Assembly: GCA_937958475.1 (NCBI GenBank)
Contig: CALFXR010000076.1
Location: 1-34,657, forward strand
Direction: 5' to 3'
DNA from: an uncultured Mesorhizobium sp.
GTDB taxonomy: Bacteria; Pseudomonadota; Alphaproteobacteria; Rhizobiales; Rhizobiaceae
DNA length: 34,657 bases
The translations under genes were made by a program, and so were the position numbers. Under the pieces are notes generated by a model, which was not told where the DNA came from, did not search any database, and was given only the letters and a program-made list of their open reading frames with translations. This document shows, piece by piece, positions 24,588 through 32,147 of this stretch. The first letter of the stretch is position 1, and every line of letters begins with the position of its first letter.

Positions 24588-25748
24588 GTGGGAATGAACA
24601 ACATCAAGAAGAACATCCGGCTTGCGCTGATGTCGACCGCCATCGCGGCCGGCATGGCCGTGGCGGCGGGCGGCGCTGCCTTCGCCGCGGAATACAAGCT
24701 GAACTCCTGGCTCGGGCCGACGCATCCGCTCAATACCGGCGGCTACGTGCCCTTCATCGACGCCGTCAAGAAGGACAGCAACGGCGAGATCGACTTCAAG
24801 CTGTTCCTCGGCGGTTCGCTGCTCGACAGCCGCGGCACCCTGCCGGGCATTCGTGACAATGTCGTCGAGGGCGGCTTCGTCGTGCTCTCGTTCCATCCGG
24901 CCGAGTTCCCGGCGATGACGACCTTCTCCGACCTCTCGATGGTCGGCACGGACTCGCTGACCGCCGCCGCGGCGGTGACGGAGACGATCCTGCTGCACTG
25001 CAAGCCGTGCGAGACCGAGGCGAAGGCGCAGAACTTCCTGTTCTTCGGTGCCTACGCGACGACGGCCTACAACATCATGTCGGTCAAGGCGGTCAACTCG
25101 CTGGAAGACATGCGCGGCAAGAAGGTGCGCTCCTTCGGCGGCGCCATCGACCGCTGGCTGAGCAGCCTCGGCGCGGTGGCGGTGAACGTCGATGCGACCC
25201 ACGCCTATGACGGCCTGTCGAAGAACACGCTCGACGCGGTCATGCTGCCGGTCGCGGACCTGTCGGCCTACAATCTTTGGGACGTCGCGCCCTACGTGAC
25301 GCTGCTCAACGTCGGCTCGTTCAAGGCCGACAGCGGCGTCGGCTTCAGCCGCGACTTCTGGAACGGCCTGACCACCGACCAGCGCGCGCTGCTTCTCAAG
25401 AACGCCCCGATGATGGCCCTCGGGCCCGGCCTCGACTACATCAAGAACGACATCAGGGTCGTCGGCGAAGCCGGCGGCAAGGGCGTCACCCTGATCCAGC
25501 CGTCGGACGAGATGAAGAAGGGCCTGGCCGACTTCTTCGAGAAGGACAAGACCGCCATCGTCGAGGCGGGCGGCAAGCGCGGCCTCTCCGCGGAGGACAC
25601 GTCGGCTATCGTCGCAACCTACGTCGATCTGCTCGGCAAGTACGAGAAGCTGTTCGAAGGCAAGCGCGAGAACCCGCAGGCCCTCTACGACATCCTCTAC
25701 CAGGAGGTATACTCCAAGCTGGATCCGGCGACCTTCGGCGCGAAATGA
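24588..25748 (+). CDS. dctP: TRAP transporter solute-binding protein (DctP family)
   Basis: The 386-residue periplasmic protein has a Sec signal peptide (basic N-terminus IKKNIRLALM, hydrophobic core, cleavage near AAFAAEYK). The mature domain has TRAP features: SWLGPTHPLNTGGYVPFIDAV, GGSLLDSRGTLPGIRDNVVE, and the conserved arginine in MRGKKVRSFGGAIDRW that normally grips a carboxylate. It then has VMLPVADLSAYNLWDVAPY and a C-terminal helix. The ligand is thus probably an organic acid. GTG at 24588 is chosen because GGAGG lies 5 bases upstream; ATG at 24594 would be 11 bases away. Its likely membrane partners are DctQM at 13666-15518, under the same putative operator. Confidence 0.9.
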   Translation: MGMNNIKKNIRLALMSTAIAAGMAVAAGGAAFAAEYKLNSWLGPTHPLNTGGYVPFIDAVKKDSNGEIDFKLFLGGSLLDSRGTLPGIRDNVVEGGFVVLSFHPAEFPAMTTFSDLSMVGTDSLTAAAAVTETILLHCKPCETEAKAQNFLFFGAYATTAYNIMSVKAVNSLEDMRGKKVRSFGGAIDRWLSSLGAVAVNVDATHAYDGLSKNTLDAVMLPVADLSAYNLWDVAPYVTLLNVGSFKADSGVGFSRDFWNGLTTDQRALLLKNAPMMALGPGLDYIKNDIRVVGEAGGKGVTLIQPSDEMKKGLADFFEKDKTAIVEAGGKRGLSAEDTSAIVATYVDLLGKYEKLFEGKRENPQALYDILYQEVYSKLDPATFGAK

Positions 25749-25764
25749 CCGAAGCCGGCTTCGG
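25749..25764. other. Palindrome directly after dctP
   Basis: CCGAAGCCGGCTTCGG is a perfect 16-bp palindrome that begins at the base after the dctP stop codon; as RNA it forms a 6-bp stem with a CCGG loop. No T-run follows. It could stabilise the dctP message or reduce read-through into the ABC operon. The remaining 175 bp up to the next start codon shows no other gene. Confidence 0.5.
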
Positions 25765-25939
25765 CGAAGCATAGCCGACAGCAGCGCACCCAGCGCAGTC
25801 CTGCGCCGGCAACGGCCGCAGACAGCAGGCTCATGCCGTCAGGCGAGCCGGCGCAGGACGACTATTGCCTGAAAGAACGACCCGCCCGCCGGCAATCGAG
25901 CCGGCGGCGCGGAAATCCAGAACAACCCGGAGGGAAACC

Positions 25940-27103
25940 ATGGACAAGACAATCTCTTGCGCCAGCGCCTCGCGTCGTGGGGCGCTTGGGCTGGCCGCGG
26001 CCGCCGCCCTGGCCGTACAGCTGACCGCTTCGCCTGCCGCCTCGGAGGAAGGCAAGTTCGCCGGCGTCGATCTCGCGCCCGAAAAGCGGGGAGCGGTTTC
26101 GGAACTGCTCGACATCACCGCCTTCTGCGGCACCAAGCCGATGAAGGTCGCCTATTCGGACGGCTACGGCGCGACCGCCTGGCGCAAGATCACGCGGCGC
26201 GAGTTCGAGCTCGAGGCGGCGAAGTGCCCGAACATCACCGAACTCGCCTACACCGACGCCCAGGGCAATCCGCAGAAGCAGATTTCCGACATCCTCGGAC
26301 TGGCCGCCCAGGGCTTCGACGTCATCGTCGTCTTCCCGGACGCCGGCGAGGCCATCCTCAAGGCGATGCGCCAGGCGACCGCCGCCGGCGTCGCCGTCGT
26401 CCCGTGGGCGGTCGGCCTCAACTTCCCCGGCGAGCGCGGCAAGGACTACCTGCTCACCGTGACGGAATCGATCGAGGACACGGCCCGCAACCGCGCCGAG
26501 TGGATTTCCAAGCAGCTGAACTACGAAGGCAACGTCATCGCCTTCGGCGGCCTGCCGGGCAATCCGATCGTTCAGGCCGAGGAGCGCGGCTGGCGGCCGG
26601 TGTTCGACAAGTATCCGGGCGTCAAGGTGCTCGAAGGGCCGATCGACACCAACTGGGACCCCTCCCAGTACCAGAAGATCATGGCCAGCCTGCTCGCCAA
26701 GTATCCGAAGATCGACGCGATCTACGCCGACTACGGCCTCGGCGTGATGGGCGCCCTGCGCGCCTACGAAGCCGCCGGCAAGCCGATCCCGATCATCACC
26801 GCGGAGGACGCCAACGAGCTCGGCTGCTTCTGGCGCGAGCACAAGGGCGCCAATCCGGACTTCAAGCTGTCGACGACGTCGGGACGCAACTGGATGAGCC
26901 GCCTGGCGCTGCGCAAGGCCGTCGCCGCGGTGCAGGGCATCGACAACACCGAGCCGAGCATCATCCTGCTCGACACCCAGGAAGACAGCACGTCCACGGA
27001 CGAGGCGATCTGGCCGAAGTGCGACCCGTCGCTGCCGCCGGACGCGCTGCTCTCCTCGACGATGCTGACGCCGGACCAGCTCCGCGAGCTGTTCAACCAG
27101 TAG
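25940..27103 (+). CDS. Sugar-type ABC transporter substrate-binding protein (RbsB-like)
   Basis: The 387-residue periplasmic binding protein has an export signal (MDKTISCASASRRGALGLAA, cleavage near ASPAASEE) and a type I periplasmic-binding fold. The fold shows MKVAYSDGYGATAW, GFDVIVVFPDAGEAILKAMR, AAGVAVVPWAVGL, IDAIYADYGLGVMGALRAYE and IPIITAEDANELG. Length and pattern fit carbohydrate or polyol ligands (ribose/xylose/erythritol group). AGGGAAACC lies before the chosen ATG; an earlier in-frame ATG at 25865 would place a non-signal stretch first. It is followed by a strong hairpin and then the permease. The ligand is not known; it may be structurally related to the pathway substrate but the transporter could be independent. 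Confidence 0.88.
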   Translation: MDKTISCASASRRGALGLAAAAALAVQLTASPAASEEGKFAGVDLAPEKRGAVSELLDITAFCGTKPMKVAYSDGYGATAWRKITRREFELEAAKCPNITELAYTDAQGNPQKQISDILGLAAQGFDVIVVFPDAGEAILKAMRQATAAGVAVVPWAVGLNFPGERGKDYLLTVTESIEDTARNRAEWISKQLNYEGNVIAFGGLPGNPIVQAEERGWRPVFDKYPGVKVLEGPIDTNWDPSQYQKIMASLLAKYPKIDAIYADYGLGVMGALRAYEAAGKPIPIITAEDANELGCFWREHKGANPDFKLSTTSGRNWMSRLALRKAVAAVQGIDNTEPSIILLDTQEDSTSTDEAIWPKCDPSLPPDALLSSTMLTPDQLRELFNQ

Positions 27104-27116
27104 GACCCGCGGTCCC

Positions 27117-27150
27117 GGCGACCGCGCGGCAGCAATGTCGCGCGGTCGCC
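27117..27150 (+). other. Strong intercistronic hairpin after the ABC binding-protein gene
   Basis: GGCGACCGCGCG (27117-27128) pairs perfectly with CGCGCGGTCGCC (27139-27150) around a 10-base loop. It lies 14 bases after the stop and 39 bases before the permease ATG, with no T-run. As in other ABC operons it probably protects the binding-protein mRNA and lowers permease expression. Confidence 0.65.
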
Positions 27151-27188
27151 GACGCGTCGCGGACGGTTTCGCTTCTCCGGGGGACGTC

Positions 27189-28178
27189 ATGGACAGCAAG
27201 GCAACGGGAGGCGGCGTCCGCTCCGGCGCGGCCGCCAGGCGTCTGGAGATGCCGCAGCTGACCTATGTCGCGGCGGCGTCCCTGGCGCTGGTCCTGATCG
27301 GCGGCCTGCTGGCGCCGCAGTCGGTCTCGTCGTCGGCGCTGCTGACGATGCTGCCGTTCATGTCCATCCTCGGCGTCGCGGCCATCGGCCAGCACATCGT
27401 CGTGCAGCAGCGCGGCTTCGACATCTCCGTGGCCGGCATCATCTCGCTGTCGGCGATGATCGTCACCAACGTCGCCGAACGGAAGGCCGGCACCTCCGAC
27501 ATCGCGCTCGCGGTGTTCCTGGCGCTCGCCGCCGGCGCGGCGGTCGGCGCGGTGAACGGCCTGATCGTGACGCTGATGCGCGTGCCGCCGCTGGTGACGA
27601 CGATCGGCATCAACGCGCTGGCCATCGGCGCCACCGTCTACGTCTCCGGCGGCGTGCCGCGGGCCGTGCCCGACGCGCTCGGCAAGCTGGCGCTGGGGCG
27701 TACGCTCGGCCTGCCCAACACCTTCATCGTCATGCTGGCCGTCGCCGCGGTGGTCATCTTCGTCGAGCGGCGGACCGTCATCGGCCGGCAGTTCGTCGCG
27801 ATCGGGACGAATCCCGCCGCCGCGCGCGCGCTCGGCATCCGCGTCGTCGCCTACAGCTGGATGACCTACACGGTCGCGGGGCTGTTCTTCGCACTCGCCG
27901 GCGTGCTGCTCGCGGGCTTCGTCAGCGTCCCGACGATCATGTGCGGCGACGAGTACATGCTGGCCACCGTCGCCGCCGTCGTCGTCGGCGGCAATGCCCT
28001 GACCGGCGGCCGCGCCAGCGTTCCCGCCACGATCCTCGGCGCGTTCTTCCTGACCTATCTCGGCCAGCTGGTGCTTTCGATCGGCTTCGAACGGGCGATG
28101 CAGGACGTCATCAAGGCCGGGATCATCATCCTCGGCGTCGCGCTGCCCGAGATCGCGCGGCGCGTGCGGAGCCGCTGA
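27189..28178 (+). CDS. Sugar-type ABC transporter permease (RbsC-like)
   Basis: The 329-residue inner-membrane permease of the branched-chain/ribose type has eight to ten hydrophobic segments. The family motif GFDISVAGIISLSAMIVTN follows QHIVVQQR, and AVNGLIVTLMRVPPLVTTIG marks the next conserved region. Near the C-terminus are FVAIGTNPAAARALGIRV, the EAA-equivalent loop, and VVVGGNALTGGRASVPATILGA. GGGGGA precedes the ATG at 27189 by 5 bases; an upstream ATG at 27135 lies within the hairpin and is unlikely. It is 21 bp before the ATPase-permease fusion, which supplies a second and different permease domain, so the complex is probably a heterodimer in the membrane. Confidence 0.89.
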   Translation: MDSKATGGGVRSGAAARRLEMPQLTYVAAASLALVLIGGLLAPQSVSSSALLTMLPFMSILGVAAIGQHIVVQQRGFDISVAGIISLSAMIVTNVAERKAGTSDIALAVFLALAAGAAVGAVNGLIVTLMRVPPLVTTIGINALAIGATVYVSGGVPRAVPDALGKLALGRTLGLPNTFIVMLAVAAVVIFVERRTVIGRQFVAIGTNPAAARALGIRVVAYSWMTYTVAGLFFALAGVLLAGFVSVPTIMCGDEYMLATVAAVVVGGNALTGGRASVPATILGAFFLTYLGQLVLSIGFERAMQDVIKAGIIILGVALPEIARRVRSR

Positions 28179-28199
28179 CCGATGCGAGAGGCTGGCAAC

Positions 28200-30707
28200 A
28201 TGAACGTCGCGCAATTTCCCGGGCCGGCCAGGCGCGCCGCCGACGCCGCGCCGATCCTCGAGCTGACCGGCATCCGCAAGAGCTACGGCGCGGTGACCGC
28301 GCTGCACGGGGTCGATTTCGACGTCCGCCCCGGCGAGGTCCACGCCATCGTCGGCGAGAACGGCGCCGGCAAGTCGACGCTGATCTCGATCGCCGCCGGG
28401 ATCCAGAAGGCGAACGCGGGAGAGATCAGGGTCGACGGACGGACGGTCGACGATCCGCGCGTGCGCACGATGCGGCAGTCCGGCGTCTCCGTCGCCAACC
28501 AGCATCCGGCGCTGGCGCCCGACCTGACGATGCGCGAAAACATCCTGCTCGCGGCGCCGGAGATGAATGCAGCCGAACTGGAGACGCTCCTGCGGCGCGT
28601 CGCCACCGAGGCTCTTCTCATCGACGCCGACGAGCGGATCGAGGACCTGAACCTCGCCCAGCGGCACGTGGTCGAGATCGCCCGGGCGCTGGCGACGCGG
28701 CCGCGCGTCGTCGTCTTCGACGAGCCGACCGAGCCGTTCCAGGAGGCCGAGGTCGCACGGCTGTTCGCGCTGATCGCGTCGCTGCGCGACGACGGCGTCG
28801 CCATCGTCTACATCTCGCACCGGCTGAACGAGGTCGTGCAGATCGCCGACCGCATCTCGGTCCTGCGCGACGGCAGGATGATCGCGACGCGGCCGGCCGC
28901 CGACTACACGCCGGGCGAGATCGTCACGCTGATCGCCGGGCGACCGCTCGACCAGGTATTTCCGCCGAAGGCCGCCGGTTCCGCGGCGGGCGCGGCAGTG
29001 CTCGAGGCGGCCGGGGCGAGCGGCCCGGGCTTCCACGACGTCGGCATCGTGCTGCGGGCGGGCGAGATCGTCGGCGTGACCGGCGTCGAAGGGCAGGGGC
29101 AGCGCGAGTTCCTGCGCAGCCTCGCCGGCGTCGCGCCGCGCACGGCCGGCGTCGTCGCGATCAAGGGCCGGAGGCTGTCGGCGGACGGCGTCGCCGCCAG
29201 CCGGACGGCCGGCATCGGCTTCGTCCCCGACGATCGTCATCGCGAGGGCCTGTTCCTGCCCATGTCGATCCGCGAGAATATCGGCCTCGGCATCTTCAGC
29301 CGCATCGCCAGGTCCGGCGTGATCGACCGCGGCCTCGACCGGTCGATCAGCGAGGAGACGGCGGCGACCTTCGGCATCAAGGCGGCTTCCATCGAGACGC
29401 CCGTCTCGGCGCTCTCGGGCGGTAACCAGCAGAAGGTGCTGATCGGCCGCGAGATCGCCCATGCGCCCGCCGTGCTCCTGGTCGACGAGCCGACCCACGG
29501 CGTCGACATCGGCGCGCGCAGCGAGATCTACCGGCAGCTGCGCGACGTCGCCGACGGCGGCACGCCCGTGATGGTGGCGTCGTCCGACGGCATCGAACTC
29601 GAAGGCCTGTGCGACCGCGTCCTGGTCTTCTCGCGCGGCAGGATCGTCCGCGAACTCGCCGGCGAGGAGGTCAGCGACGCGGCGATCACCGGGGCCAACC
29701 TCCACGCGACCCAGCTTCGCGAAGCGTCGGGCGAGAGCGCGCGCATGGCCGGTTCGCGCTTGTGGAAACGTCTCGGCGATCACGTTCCGGCGCTGGCCAA
29801 CCTGGCCGTCGCCGGCTGCATCATGGCCGCCGCCAACGCGGCCAATCCGCTGTTCCTGTCCAGCTTCAACCTGTCGATGCTGATGGTGTTCGTCTGCGCG
29901 CTCGTCTTCGTCGCCGCGGCCCAGCTCTGCGTCATGCTGGTCGGCGAGATCGACCTGTCGCTTGGGCCGCTCGCCGGCCTGGTCGTGGTGCTGTGCTCGT
30001 TCCTCGTCGGCACCGAGCAGTCGGCCGCGGGCGTCGCGGCGGCGAGCCTCGCCATCGTCCTGTTCTGCGGCGCGTTCGGCCTCGCCCAGGGCGCGCTGGT
30101 CGAACTGATGCGTTTGCCGTCGATGGTGATCACGCTGGCGACGTTCAGCGGCATCCAGGGCGTCTCCCTTCTCCTGCGGCCGCAGGCGGGCGGGCGCATC
30201 AGCGACCTGCTCGGCGAGGCCATCGCCTATCCGGTGCTGGCGGTTCCCGCCGGCATCGCCGCGGCCGCGCTCGTCGTCGTGGCGCTCCAGGCCGCGCTGT
30301 CGCGCACGGGCTTCGGCCGCGCCTGGCGCGCGACCGGATCGGACCTGCGGGCCAGCCACGTGCTCGGCGTCAGGAGCGGAAGGGTCCGGCTCGCCGCCTT
30401 CGCGCTGGCCGGCCTGCTGACGGGATGCGGCGGGCTGGTGCTGGCCAGCCAGGTCGGCATCGGAACCGCCACGACCGGCGTCAACTACACGCTGATGGGC
30501 ATCACGGCAGCGGTTCTCTCCGGCGCCAAGATCACCGGCGGCCGCGGCTCGTTCCTCGCCGTGTTCGCGAGTGCGCTCCTCGTGCAGACCATCATGAGCG
30601 CGACGCCGTTCCTGCAGATCAGCGACGCCTGGCAGTACTGGCTGGTGGGTGCGGCGACGATCGTCGCGGCCGGCTTCTTCAGCCTGTCCGGCCGCCGTCC
30701 CGCCTGA
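28200..30707 (+). CDS. Fused double ATPase plus permease of a sugar-type ABC importer
   Basis: The 835-residue protein joins an RbsA-like tandem ATPase (about residues 20-510) to an RbsC-like permease (about 520-835). NBD1 has Walker A GENGAGKST (52-60), LNLAQRHVVEIARAL in place of the classical signature, and Walker B VVVFDEPTEPFQ. NBD2 has the degenerate Walker A region GVEGQGQREFLRSL but an intact LSGGNQQKVLIGRE and LLVDEPTHGVDIGARSE, as usual in this family. The permease half shows CVMLVGEIDLSLGPLAG, ALVELMRLPSMVITLATFSG, RATGSDLRASHVLGVRSG and AKITGGRGSFLAVF. I chose ATG 28200 because GAGAGG is 8 bases upstream. Separate genes are the norm, so this fusion is uncommon. No frameshift or stop interrupts it. 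Confidence 0.9.
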   Translation: MNVAQFPGPARRAADAAPILELTGIRKSYGAVTALHGVDFDVRPGEVHAIVGENGAGKSTLISIAAGIQKANAGEIRVDGRTVDDPRVRTMRQSGVSVANQHPALAPDLTMRENILLAAPEMNAAELETLLRRVATEALLIDADERIEDLNLAQRHVVEIARALATRPRVVVFDEPTEPFQEAEVARLFALIASLRDDGVAIVYISHRLNEVVQIADRISVLRDGRMIATRPAADYTPGEIVTLIAGRPLDQVFPPKAAGSAAGAAVLEAAGASGPGFHDVGIVLRAGEIVGVTGVEGQGQREFLRSLAGVAPRTAGVVAIKGRRLSADGVAASRTAGIGFVPDDRHREGLFLPMSIRENIGLGIFSRIARSGVIDRGLDRSISEETAATFGIKAASIETPVSALSGGNQQKVLIGREIAHAPAVLLVDEPTHGVDIGARSEIYRQLRDVADGGTPVMVASSDGIELEGLCDRVLVFSRGRIVRELAGEEVSDAAITGANLHATQLREASGESARMAGSRLWKRLGDHVPALANLAVAGCIMAAANAANPLFLSSFNLSMLMVFVCALVFVAAAQLCVMLVGEIDLSLGPLAGLVVVLCSFLVGTEQSAAGVAAASLAIVLFCGAFGLAQGALVELMRLPSMVITLATFSGIQGVSLLLRPQAGGRISDLLGEAIAYPVLAVPAGIAAAALVVVALQAALSRTGFGRAWRATGSDLRASHVLGVRSGRVRLAAFALAGLLTGCGGLVLASQVGIGTATTGVNYTLMGITAAVLSGAKITGGRGSFLAVFASALLVQTIMSATPFLQISDAWQYWLVGAATIVAAGFFSLSGRRPA

Positions 30708-30745
30708 CGGTGCGGCATCCGGCTCGAGGCCCCGCCGGTCTTGCG

Positions 30746-30789
30746 GTCGGGCGCCGAGTCGGGGCAGGTACGACTGCCGAGCGCCCGAC
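30746..30789 (+). terminator. Long hairpin after the ABC operon
   Basis: GTCGGGCGC (30746-30754) pairs perfectly with GCGCCCGAC (30781-30789); inside, GGCAG (30763-30767) pairs with CTGCC (30774-30778). It lies 39 bases after the fusion-gene stop and 40 bases before cupin copy 2. Without a T-run it may act through Rho or as an mRNA end. It separates copy 2 from the ABC genes. Confidence 0.5.
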
Positions 30790-30818
30790 GATCCGGGCGC
30801 GCCGCGGCGTCCGCGGGA

Positions 30819-31365
30819 GGAGTTTCGCATGGCCAAGTTTCCGAATCCGGTTCCGCCGGAGCGCCAGCCGCAGGGGATGGCGGCCGACATCGTGCTCAAG
30901 GCCGAGCCCGACGACGAGCGCGTCTGGGTGCCGATGGGCAACAGCACCTGGTTCCGCCCGCTGCTCCTGCACACGGTCGAGGGCTACTGGACGAGCCTGC
31001 TGCGCGTCCGCGCCTCGGGGGTGGTCAGCTGCCACCGCCATCCCGCGCCCGTGCACGGCTATGTCATCAAGGGCAGCTGGCGCTACCTCGAGCACGACTG
31101 GATCGCCACCGAGGGCAGCTACGTCTTCGAGCCGCCGGGCGAGACCCACACGCTGGTCGTCGACGAGCATGTCGAGGAGATGATCACCTGGTTCATGGTC
31201 AACGGCGCCATGCTCTATGTCGACGAGGACGGCAAGCTGACCGGCTACGCCGACGTCTTCCAGCGCATCGACATGTGCCGCGAGCACTACATCAAGGTCG
31301 GCCTCGGCGCCGACTACATAAACCAGTTCATCAGATAGGCCCGCCGGCCACCGGCAACGCACCCG
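30819..31365 (+). repeat. 547-bp direct repeat, copy 2
   Basis: This is the second copy of the segment at 23976-24522, exactly 6843 bases downstream, same strand, one mismatch (C at 31349). It ends 8 bases before the stop codon of the convergent GntR gene. The upstream 120 bp shares nothing with the region before copy 1 and has no GAAC-N3-GTTC operator. Confidence 0.95.
30829..31338 (+). CDS. Cupin-domain dioxygenase-like protein, copy 2
   Basis: The 169-residue product is identical in protein sequence to copy 1 at 23986, including the HxH and downstream histidine metal ligands. The ribosome binding site is GGGAGGAG, slightly stronger than in copy 1 because the fusion point changes the preceding bases. 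It follows the ABC fusion gene by 121 bp with a hairpin between, so it may be expressed by read-through from the ABC operon rather than from the IclR-controlled promoter. The frame is intact, so this is not a pseudogene. Confidence 0.84.
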   Translation: MAKFPNPVPPERQPQGMAADIVLKAEPDDERVWVPMGNSTWFRPLLLHTVEGYWTSLLRVRASGVVSCHRHPAPVHGYVIKGSWRYLEHDWIATEGSYVFEPPGETHTLVVDEHVEEMITWFMVNGAMLYVDEDGKLTGYADVFQRIDMCREHYIKVGLGADYINQFIR

Positions 31366-31373
31366 ACCGGCAG

Positions 31374-32039
31374 TCAGCCCAGCGAGAAGAGCATCGTCAG
31401 GCGGCCGTCGAGCGCGCCGGCGATGTGCGCGCGCGCGGCCGCCTCGGCGCGGGCGGGGTCGCGTCTCTCGATCGCCTCGACGACGGCGCGGTGTTCGGCA
31501 CGGGCCGCCTCGGCGCGGCCGGGCACCGAAAAGGTGGTGTCCGGCAGCAGCGCCAGGGAATCGTTGAGGTCTTCCATCATGCGCATCAGGTAGCGGTTGT
31601 GCGCGGCCTCGTAGATCGCCTCGTGGAACAGCGTGTTGGCGCGGGCGGCGTCGGCGCTGTTGTCCTGGGCTTCGAACAGGGCAGCGGCGTGGCGCAGGCT
31701 GGCGATCTCGGCGGAGGAGGCATTCTCGGCGGCGAAGGCGGCGGCCGACCCTTCGAGCCTTGCGCGCAACGCGTAGAGTTCCATCACCTGCGGCCGGGCG
31801 AGCGAGGCGACCGACAGACCGCCGCCGATCGTGTCGATGAGGCCGCGCGACTGCAGCCGGGCAAACGCCTCGCGCACCGGGGTCCGGCTGACGCCGAGCG
31901 AGGCGGCAATGTCCTCCTCGCGCAGGCGGGAACCGGGCGCGATCTCGCCCGAGCGGATCCGCTCGACGAGGTCCCGGTACACCCTGTTGCCGCGCGACGC
32001 CTCGCCGCGGCCGCGCAATGCCTGGCCTTCCTCCGCCAT
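31374..32039 (-). CDS. GntR-family (FCD-type) transcriptional regulator
   Basis: The 221-residue regulator has an N-terminal winged helix (VYRDLVERIRSGEIAPGSRL, REEDIAASLGVSRTPVREAF) at about residues 19-80. The C-terminal helical FCD effector domain shows ELYALRARLEGSAAAFAAEN, ANTLFHEAIYEAAHNRYL and EHRAVVEAIERRDPARAE. FCD-domain GntR proteins bind organic acids, often with a metal. It is divergent from the tcuA-like gene, and three TGTA-type repeats lie between them, so it probably represses tcuAB. The start at 32039 has AGGA only one base away; a TTG seven codons in, with GGAGGAAGG upstream, is an alternative. Confidence 0.88.
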   Translation of the reverse strand: MAEEGQALRGRGEASRGNRVYRDLVERIRSGEIAPGSRLREEDIAASLGVSRTPVREAFARLQSRGLIDTIGGGLSVASLARPQVMELYALRARLEGSAAAFAAENASSAEIASLRHAAALFEAQDNSADAARANTLFHEAIYEAAHNRYLMRMMEDLNDSLALLPDTTFSVPGRAEAARAEHRAVVEAIERRDPARAEAAARAHIAGALDGRLTMLFSLG

Positions 32040-32120
32040 GTCCTTCCCGAATCCTCCACCGCGCGGAATAGCCCGCCCATCTTACGCGAAAATTCGCAGC
32101 GAAAACCACTCGGATACGCT

Positions 32121-32147
32121 TGTATACAGTAGTGTACAGCTGTATGC
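32121..32147. promoter_or_regulatory. Putative GntR operator between gntR and tcuA
   Basis: Three related elements lie in a row: the palindrome TGTATACA (32121-32128), the palindrome TGTACA (32133-32138) and TGTATGC (32141-32147). Their centres are about 11 and 9 bases apart, roughly one helical turn. TTGTATACA-type sites are common for FCD-domain GntR regulators. It is 36 bp from the tcuA start and 82 bp from the regulator start. Confidence 0.6.

Noticed and set aside
12855..25748. Sulfoquinovose or DHPS degradation locus, suggested by the YihU-like enzyme plus TRAP genes
   Set aside because: No sulfoquinovosidase, sulfo-sugar isomerase, kinase, aldolase or sulfo-lyase is present; kept only as a question about one enzyme.
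27093..30974. A 1293-residue open frame on the minus strand across the ABC transporter genes
   Set aside because: It is antisense to clearly recognisable ABC genes, its translation is rich in Arg/Asp/Gly low-complexity text typical of GC-rich antisense frames, and it has no domain motifs.
23976..31365. Composite transposon bounded by the 547-bp repeats
   Set aside because: The repeats encode a cupin, not a transposase, have no terminal inverted repeats, and no target-site duplication was seen outside them.
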